A stretch of 10,869 nt of DNA from CAZJGF01 sp964545665. Its GTDB lineage: Bacteria; Chloroflexota; Dehalococcoidia; GIF9; AB-539-J10. How positions within the stretch are numbered: the stretch's first letter is position 1; every line of letters starts with the position of its first letter. The stretch covers positions 1 through 10,869 of the forward strand of contig CAZJGF010000051.1 in assembly GCA_964545665.1 (NCBI GenBank). Direction: 5' to 3'. The notes below the pieces were generated by a model that was given only the letters and a program-made list of their open reading frames with translations, was not told where the DNA came from and made no database searches. Of this stretch, positions 5,996 through 10,869 are shown piece after piece. The position numbers and the translations under genes are program-made.

Positions 5996-7075
5996 ATGCA
6001 ATTGCGTACACCCGGACCAACACCTTGCCCGCCGCAAGCTCTTCAAGCTATGAGCAAACAGATGATAAATCATCGAGGCAAAGAGTTTGGCCAGATTCTC
6101 GACTCTGTGACAGAGAGACTGAAACAGGTATTCCAAACTAAAGCGGATGTTTTCCTTCTTACAGCTTCAGGCACCGGCGGCTTAGAGGCAGCTATTGTCA
6201 ACACCCTATCTCCTGATGATAAAGTGCTATCTCTCACCAACGGTGTATTTAGCAACCGCTTTGCCGATATTGCTGAGCAATATGGTGCCAAAGTAAAGCG
6301 GCTCACTTTTGAATGGGGAGAACCTGTTTCTCCTGACACAGTGAGAGAAGCGCTAAGCACAGATAGTGACATTAAAGCAGTGCTGGTAACTCATAATGAA
6401 ACATCCACCGGGGTAACTAATGACCTCAAGGAAATAAGCTCTGTGGTTAAGGAATTCGAAAAACTTCTTCTGGTGGATGCTGTAAGCAGCCTTGGTAGTA
6501 TTGATTTACCTGTGGATGATTGGTGCTGCGATATAGTTATCACTGGCTCCCAAAAAGGGTGGATGGCTCCCCCAGGACTAGCTATGGTTAGTGTAGGCGA
6601 AGAGGCATGGAAAGCTCATGATCAGGCAAGGATGCCACGCTACTATTGGGACTTCAGCAAAGCCAAAGATTACCTACAACTAAGTCAAACTCCTTGGACT
6701 CCAGCCGTCTCCATCTGCTATGCCGTAGATGCCACGCTAGACTTAATGCTAGCGGAGGGGCTGCCCAACATATTTGCTCGCCATGCTAGAATAGCTCAGA
6801 TGACACGGAATGGAGTAAAGTCGCTAGGACTATCCCTTTTCGCTAAAGACAGCCATGCCTCTAATACGGTGACAGCGGTGAATGCTGGTGATAAGATTGA
6901 TGTTTCCAAATTAATCCAAATTCTTAACGATGAATACGATGTCATCATCGCCAAAGGCCAGAGAAAGTTATCAGGCAAGATCTTTCGCATTGGCCACCTT
7001 GGCTTGGTCAACGAAACCGACATTGAAATAGTATTGGAGGCGCTGGCCAAAGCCTTACCGAAGGCAAGTTCTTAA
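5996..7075 (+). CDS. class V PLP-dependent aminotransferase (serine-pyruvate / alanine-glyoxylate type, probable phosphoserine aminotransferase)
   Basis: A 359-residue fold-type I aminotransferase of the AGXT-like class V group. Visible marks are LRTPGPTPCPP (3-13), the cofactor-phosphate loop ASGTGGLEA (57-65), HNETSTG (133-139), DAVSSLG (161-167) with the PLP-ring aspartate, GSQKGW (184-189) with the Schiff-base lysine Lys187, TPWTPAV (232-238), and the substrate-carboxylate arginine Arg331 in FRIGHLG. Homologues are usually named serine-glyoxylate or alanine-glyoxylate aminotransferase. In methanogens a related enzyme serves as phosphoserine aminotransferase. The serA gene begins 9 bases downstream, so conversion of 3-phosphohydroxypyruvate to phosphoserine is the likely physiological role (inference from context). 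A clear AAGGAG supports the start. Alternative substrates such as pyruvate/alanine or glyoxylate/glycine cannot be excluded. Confidence 0.92.
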   Translation: MQLRTPGPTPCPPQALQAMSKQMINHRGKEFGQILDSVTERLKQVFQTKADVFLLTASGTGGLEAAIVNTLSPDDKVLSLTNGVFSNRFADIAEQYGAKVKRLTFEWGEPVSPDTVREALSTDSDIKAVLVTHNETSTGVTNDLKEISSVVKEFEKLLLVDAVSSLGSIDLPVDDWCCDIVITGSQKGWMAPPGLAMVSVGEEAWKAHDQARMPRYYWDFSKAKDYLQLSQTPWTPAVSICYAVDATLDLMLAEGLPNIFARHARIAQMTRNGVKSLGLSLFAKDSHASNTVTAVNAGDKIDVSKLIQILNDEYDVIIAKGQRKLSGKIFRIGHLGLVNETDIEIVLEALAKALPKASS

Positions 7076-7084
7076 GCTGAGAAG

Positions 7085-8647
7085 ATGCAAGTTTTAGTTG
7101 CTGACCCAATTGCCGAAACGGGATTAGAGATCATTCGTAACCATACTCACGTTGACGCCAAATTTAAACTGAAGCCTGAAGAGCTTGAAACCATAATTGG
7201 CAACTATGATGCCCTGATTGTGCGCAGTCAGACACAAGTAACTGCCAAGATTATTGAGTCTGGCGCAAAACTCAAGGTAATTGGCCGAGCTGGAGTAGGT
7301 ATAGACAATATTGATGTTGATGCAGCTACTAGAAAGGGCATAGTCGTGGTTAATGCCCCTACAGGTAATACTGTTTCCGCCGCTGAACACACCTTTGCCC
7401 TTATGCTCGCCCTAGCACGCAACATACCTCAAGCAAATAACCAGCTTAAATCAGGCAAGTGGCAAAGGGGAAAATTGGTTGGCACGGAACTTAGAAACAA
7501 AACACTAGGCGTCGTCGGATTGGGTAACGTGGGCTCTGAAGTGGCCAAGCGTGCCCAGGCATTCGAAATGCAAGTCATCGCTTATGACCCTTTTGTCTCC
7601 ACGGATTATGCTAGCACCCGCAAGGTAAATTTGGTTTCGCTGGACAAACTTCTTGAAGAGGCTGATTTTGTTACTCTTCACGTGCCATTAACACCGGCTA
7701 CAGCAAATTTAATCGGCCCTGAAGAGCTGGCAAAGGTCAAGCCAACAGCTCAAATTATCAATTGCGCCCGAGGTGGGTTAGTTGATGAAGAAGCACTAGC
7801 TAGAGCGATTGAAGCCGGTAAAATAGCCGGTGCCGCTTTTGATGTCTTCAACACTGAACCGGTAACTGACAATCCCTTGCTCAGAAGTGACAAGGTAATT
7901 GTTACACCCCATCTTGGTGCTTCTACTATTGAAGCTCAGGCTACCGTGTCCAAAGACATTGCCGAGCAGGTTTTGGCAGTGCTTCAAGGACGATTCAGTG
8001 AATATGCAGTCAACGCCCCGTATGTTTCCTCCGAATCAACTCCGTTCATAACAGCAGCTTCAACTATGGGTAACCTTGCCAGCCAGCTAATGGAAGGACA
8101 AATAAGCGAGGTACATATTAGATATGGTGGCGAAATCGCCAATTATGACTGTAAGCCGTTCAAGGCGGCAATCATCAGTGGGCTATTACAGCAAGTGAGC
8201 GAAGAAAGAATAAACTTAGTTAATGTCAACTTCATTGCCAGTCAGCGGGGTTTGAAAATCAGCGAGGAAACGGAGGCGAGTTGCCAGAACTACTCCAACT
8301 TGCTCACACTCAAGATCGATACCAAAAAAGAAGCCATTACTATATCAAGCACAGTTAGAGACAATGAGACTCACATCGTTCAGGTCAATGATTTCTGGAT
8401 GGATATTGTCCCCACTGGCGGCTATTTCCTCTTCTGCACCCATCTTGACCGACCCGGCGTCGTGGGAGCTATTGGTACCATAACCGGCAAAGCCAATATC
8501 AACATCAGCTCCATGCACGTAAGCCGTCTTCAGCCACGAGGACAGGCAATCATGCTTCTAGCCCTTGATGAGCCACTTGCTGAGGGGCAAAGGCAAGAAG
8601 TATTGACCATCCCAGGCATTTATACAGCTAGGGTGGTCAAGTTATAG
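7085..8647 (+). CDS. serA: D-3-phosphoglycerate dehydrogenase, long ACT-domain form
   Basis: A 520-residue cytosolic dehydrogenase that oxidises 3-phosphoglycerate to 3-phosphohydroxypyruvate, the first step of serine synthesis. The N-terminal substrate-binding part includes VIGRAGVGIDNID (65-77). The NAD-binding loop GLGNVG is at 145-150. The catalytic triad of the D-2-hydroxyacid dehydrogenases is complete: Arg229 (CARGG), Glu258 (NTEP) and His276 (TPHLGAS). Residues about 315-440 form the extra allosteric substrate-binding domain of the long form. A C-terminal ACT domain (about 447-520, DRPGVVGAIGTITG) is typical of serine feedback control, though serine sensitivity varies in the family. 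It follows the aminotransferase by 9 bases, so the two are almost certainly co-transcribed. GAGAAG just before the ATG is a weak ribosome-binding site. The final TTATAG bases also encode the end of the convergent DUF1015 gene. Confidence 0.97.
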   Translation: MQVLVADPIAETGLEIIRNHTHVDAKFKLKPEELETIIGNYDALIVRSQTQVTAKIIESGAKLKVIGRAGVGIDNIDVDAATRKGIVVVNAPTGNTVSAAEHTFALMLALARNIPQANNQLKSGKWQRGKLVGTELRNKTLGVVGLGNVGSEVAKRAQAFEMQVIAYDPFVSTDYASTRKVNLVSLDKLLEEADFVTLHVPLTPATANLIGPEELAKVKPTAQIINCARGGLVDEEALARAIEAGKIAGAAFDVFNTEPVTDNPLLRSDKVIVTPHLGASTIEAQATVSKDIAEQVLAVLQGRFSEYAVNAPYVSSESTPFITAASTMGNLASQLMEGQISEVHIRYGGEIANYDCKPFKAAIISGLLQQVSEERINLVNVNFIASQRGLKISEETEASCQNYSNLLTLKIDTKKEAITISSTVRDNETHIVQVNDFWMDIVPTGGYFLFCTHLDRPGVVGAIGTITGKANINISSMHVSRLQPRGQAIMLLALDEPLAEGQRQEVLTIPGIYTARVVKL

Positions 8648-9937
8648 CTGATCAAGAGAATTAATTATTAAGCCAGCAGGGAGTTTGGGATAGAAGTAAG
8701 TTGATTTGCGTGGCATTTTATCTTTAGCATCAGCAACAGCCTTGACCATTTCAGGCCGTGGAGGGCTTAACAGGAAAGCCAGCTGATATGTCCCTTGCTC
8801 TATTTGTTGGCAAACCTCATCTATATCAGCAGTGTATGCGATATTTCCGCTATCCGGCGCAAGTCCCAGCATTCCACCCAGAACAGTATCAGTGAGAAGG
8901 CCAACATTAAGATTCCTGTAAGCCTGGGAATGACTCCCAGGCAACATATCAACGATGGCAGCATCTTGACGCTGCCTCAGGGCCACTACAAACTGAGGTT
9001 TCAATCCTAGGACTCCTAGAAATGCTCCGGCAATCACTCCTCTCTTCAAACGGTCAATCAGATCCTTACCCAACGGTATGTACTCCAAAGTGAAGAGCTT
9101 CCCGAGGCGATTTTCCAATTCAGCCAAGACGGATGGAGCTATACCCCTCACCAGTCTAGAAATAGACAAAATAACCAAGCCAGGATCAGAGAAATCAACC
9201 AAGCTCATCATTACGTAATTGAAGGCCTCTTTCCTATTTACACATGCTAGCTTCCTTGCTCTCTCCTCTTGGTAAGCTAGCGCTGTTTCATAGCGATGAT
9301 GACCATCAGCCATATGAAGGGGCTGGGCAACTAGAAGTTCACTAATCCGTTGTACAAATTTAGGCTCAGTTACCGCCCAAACAGTATGGCCTTCATCCGA
9401 ATTAGCCAGCTCCATTACTGGCTCATCTTGCGAAGTCTCAGATAGTATTTTGACAACTTCCCCACTTGAATCTTGGTATAAGGCTAAGAGAGGGCTGAAG
9501 TTAGCTTGGCAAGCTCGCATTAGCTGCAGACGATCACTCTTAGCTTTGGAGAATGTTTCCTCATGAGGATATATGCCATCACCCCATTGCTCCAGTCTAA
9601 CGCGCGCTATCAGCCCACGCCGCTTTTTTTTCTCCCCTAGGTAGGCAAAATAATGGTCATGAAGATAAAAAGCTGGCTGCTCTTCAACTTGAAGGACTCC
9701 TTCCTTAAGCCATTGCTCAAAGGTGACCGCTGCTCTGCTATACTTATTATCTGTAGCATTATCCCAAGGTTGTTCTATCCCATGCTCTAGGCGTATAGCG
9801 TTGTAATCGCTCATCTCATAGTAAATCCTTTGCCGCTCAGGAGCGATAACGTCATATGGAGGGCAGATAACCTTGTCTAAATCCTTGAATATCCCCTGAT
9901 TGTAACGTATCCCTCGAAATGGACAAATCTCAGCCAT
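8642..9937 (-). CDS. DUF1015 (COG4198) protein, possible role in serine metabolism
   Basis: A 431-residue cytosolic DUF1015 protein, counted from Met at 9937. That start is chosen because the family begins MAEI.PFRG.RYN and because AGGAG lies 11 bases upstream. The open frame extends 48 codons further, but those residues look non-conserved and pass through a hairpin. Motifs in this numbering are CPPYDVI (25-31), NAIRLEH (46-52), PHEETFSKAKSDR (124-136), MADGHHRYETA (209-219) and a C-terminal MPRKSTYFYPKLPAG (408-422). The function is not established. The D-G-H-H-R motif recalls the DGxHR-type motif of ParB/SerK-like kinases, and DUF1015 genes often sit beside serC/serA in clostridia (from memory). 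A kinase or phosphatase step in serine metabolism is therefore a reasonable guess. It is convergent with serA and overlaps its stop by 6 bases. Confidence 0.87.
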   Translation of the reverse strand: MAEICPFRGIRYNQGIFKDLDKVICPPYDVIAPERQRIYYEMSDYNAIRLEHGIEQPWDNATDNKYSRAAVTFEQWLKEGVLQVEEQPAFYLHDHYFAYLGEKKKRRGLIARVRLEQWGDGIYPHEETFSKAKSDRLQLMRACQANFSPLLALYQDSSGEVVKILSETSQDEPVMELANSDEGHTVWAVTEPKFVQRISELLVAQPLHMADGHHRYETALAYQEERARKLACVNRKEAFNYVMMSLVDFSDPGLVILSISRLVRGIAPSVLAELENRLGKLFTLEYIPLGKDLIDRLKRGVIAGAFLGVLGLKPQFVVALRQRQDAAIVDMLPGSHSQAYRNLNVGLLTDTVLGGMLGLAPDSGNIAYTADIDEVCQQIEQGTYQLAFLLSPPRPEMVKAVADAKDKMPRKSTYFYPKLPAGLIINSLDQL

Positions 9938-10071
9938 TTCCCTGAACTCTCCTGTTCCCCTCGATAATTGCCTAACCCGTTCCGCCATGCATTCCCGGCT
10001 ATAGAATGTGATTAGGTCAGATTTCCCCTTACTGAAAGCGACTTTGTCTAGACTCCCCTTAATAACTGATA

Positions 10072-10095
10072 ATGGCGGCACTGCTCTACCGCCAT
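10072..10095 (-). other. 7-bp hairpin between yqeY and DUF1015
   Basis: ATGGCGG (10072-10078) pairs with CCGCCAT (10089-10095) around a 10-base loop, on either strand. On the minus strand it follows yqeY, but only ATTATCAG comes next rather than a T-run, so it is at best a weak terminator or a leader structure for DUF1015. The most upstream possible ATG for DUF1015 (10081) falls inside it. Confidence 0.4.
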
Positions 10096-10125
10096 ATACT
10101 GCTCAATTGCTAGCCTGAAAAGCTT

Positions 10126-10153
10126 ATTATAGACTTCAAGCAGCAGAAAGCAA
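10126..10153 (-). promoter_or_regulatory. possible promoter for the DUF1015 gene
   Basis: On the minus strand a perfect TATAAT (10131 to 10126) begins 5 bases after the yqeY stop. TTGCTT (10153 to 10148, 3 of 6, inside the yqeY 3' end) is 16 bases upstream as a weak -35. Transcription would start near 10119 and leave a leader of about 180 bases containing the 10072-10095 hairpin. Confidence 0.38.
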
Positions 10154-10585
10154 TTCCAAAACCACCTCACTCACCTCTTTCCCTTCAGCTTTGCCTCGAA
10201 GCTGAGGCATGAGTTGGGACATGACTTTCCCCTTATCCCTTATTTCCTTGGCTCCAACCTCGGCAATTACCTGCTTAGCTGCACTCACAATCTCCTGTCG
10301 GCTCATCTGCCTGGGAAGATACTCCATAAGAATGTTCAACTCCATCTCTTCTTGAGCCACAAGATCGCTGCGGTTTCCTTTCTTAAAAAGTTCAATGCTC
10401 TCCCGATGCCGTTTTACCTCTCTGCCAATGACACTAAGAGTCTCATCATCATTGAGCGGCTGATGCTGAGCAATTTGAGCGTTTTTTATTTCTGAAAGAA
10501 CTAGACGCAGTATGGAAACTCTCGCCTTATCGCGCTGCCTAAGCGACTCTTTGAGGTTCTCCCTTATCTTATCCTCTAAGGACAT
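10136..10585 (-). CDS. yqeY: GatB/YqeY domain-containing protein
   Basis: A 149-residue stand-alone GatB/YqeY-domain protein. Its fold is shared with the C-terminal tRNA-binding tail of the amidotransferase subunit GatB, and the free-standing form has no firmly established reaction. Family marks are the N-terminal SLEDKIRENLKESLRQRDK (2-20), HRESIELFKKGNRSDL (60-75), EEMELNILMEYLPRQMS (79-95) and GKVMSQLMPQLRGKAEGKEV (119-138). Length fits typical YqeY (about 150). It starts 5 bases after the rpsU stop on the same strand. The rpsU-yqeY pair is a widespread bacterial arrangement, which supports a translation-associated role and co-expression from the rpsU promoter. Only a weak GAG precedes the ATG, so coupling to rpsU translation is probable. 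Confidence 0.93.
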   Translation of the reverse strand: MSLEDKIRENLKESLRQRDKARVSILRLVLSEIKNAQIAQHQPLNDDETLSVIGREVKRHRESIELFKKGNRSDLVAQEEMELNILMEYLPRQMSRQEIVSAAKQVIAEVGAKEIRDKGKVMSQLMPQLRGKAEGKEVSEVVLELLSAA

Positions 10586-10590
10586 CTCAG

Positions 10591-10767
10591 CTATCTAGAG
10601 CTTTTTCGCCTTTTTACTGCTACCTTCTTCCTCCGCTCCTCACTAGGCTTCTCATAGAACCTGCGGCGGCGAACTTCAGTCAGAATGCGATCCCCTTGCA
10701 CCTGCTTATTAAATCTACGCAGCATGCTTTCAAAGCTCTCACTCGATCCAAGCCTCACATTGGCCAT
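10591..10767 (-). CDS. rpsU: 30S ribosomal protein S21
   Basis: A 58-residue basic protein, MANVRLGSSESFESMLRRFN at its start and RRRRFYEKPSEERRKK at 33-48, ending in a lysine/arginine-rich tail. It is a normal-length bS21, a small-subunit protein near the mRNA/anti-Shine-Dalgarno platform. The frame stays open 22 codons further upstream to 10833. Met at 10767 is chosen because S21 proteins begin there and because the upstream codons overlap a near-consensus promoter. No Shine-Dalgarno precedes this ATG. With the promoter so close, the mRNA leader would be about 8 bases, implying near-leaderless translation. yqeY follows after 5 bases. Confidence 0.95.
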   Translation of the reverse strand: MANVRLGSSESFESMLRRFNKQVQGDRILTEVRRRRFYEKPSEERRKKVAVKRRKSSR

Positions 10768-10781
10768 ATCACAAACGATGT

Positions 10782-10811
10782 ATTGTATCCATCCCAGTCC
10801 CACTATGTCAA
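10782..10811 (-). promoter_or_regulatory. near-consensus sigma-70 promoter of rpsU-yqeY
   Basis: On the minus strand TTGACA (10811 to 10806, perfect) is followed after 18 bases by TACAAT (10787 to 10782, 5 of 6). The predicted transcription start is near 10775, only about 8 bases before the rpsU ATG at 10767. It is the strongest promoter match in the window. Confidence 0.78.
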
Positions 10812-10869
10812 GGAATGTGTGCTGGCTGACCACATGGGTAACACTGGGCTATGGATTTTAGCAAGTTCC

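Noticed and set aside
9938..10081. 48-codon N-terminal extension of DUF1015
   Set aside because: The family starts at MAEI.PFRG (9937), a good AGGAG precedes that ATG, and the extension begins inside a hairpin and shows no conserved features.
10768..10833. 22-codon N-terminal extension of ribosomal protein S21
   Set aside because: bS21 normally begins near MANVRLG, and the extension lies on the -35/-10 promoter elements.

Overview
The window is a compact, moderately AT-leaning stretch of bacterial chromosome with twelve well-supported protein genes. Eight or nine of them serve amino acid, sulfur or cofactor biosynthesis or translation. The gene set points to an anaerobe. It has an archaeal-type, sulfide-dependent thiazole synthase, plus the three-gene set (DUF39, NIL-domain ferredoxin, UPF0280) linked to making homocysteine from aspartate semialdehyde and sulfide in anaerobic archaea and bacteria. 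The combination of a class V aminotransferase, SerA and DUF1015 with genome-dispersed TGTCA...TGACA palindromes would suit an anaerobic Chloroflexota (Dehalococcoidia-like) genome. That placement is inference from family distribution and is not proven by the sequence. No transposase, phage gene, CRISPR array, tRNA or rRNA gene was found.

Layout. Bases 1-97 hold a probable promoter and a 9-bp inverted repeat. Bases 98-3281 hold a tight plus-strand cluster: thi4, DUF39 sulfurtransferase, NIL/4Fe-4S protein and UPF0280. Bases 3282-3718 are a 437-base non-coding gap, unusually rich in inverted repeats. Bases 3719-5889 hold ribF and tyrS with a 4-base ATGA overlap. A palindromic intergenic repeat lies at 5902-5967. 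Bases 5996-8647 hold a class V aminotransferase and serA. On the minus strand, reading inward from the right end, are rpsU (10591-10767), yqeY (10136-10585) and a DUF1015 gene (8642-9937). The DUF1015 stop overlaps the serA stop tail to tail by 6 bases.

How the genes fit together. The first cluster is a sulfide-assimilation module. Its members can insert sulfide-derived sulfur into the thiazole of thiamine and into homocysteine (hence methionine), bypassing O-acylhomoserine sulfhydrylation. UPF0280 probably assists sulfur delivery or the redox step. SerA and the class V aminotransferase make phosphoserine or serine, and DUF1015 may act in the same pathway. RibF makes FMN and FAD. TyrS, ribosomal protein S21 and YqeY serve translation. 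A near-consensus promoter 14 bases upstream of the rpsU start implies an almost leaderless mRNA.

The observations most worth following up are the all-in-one sulfide module, a REP-like half-site that forms the whole stop/spacer/ribosome-binding junction between two of its genes, the structured 437-base gap, and the DUF1015 protein with its D-G-H-H-R motif beside the serine genes.
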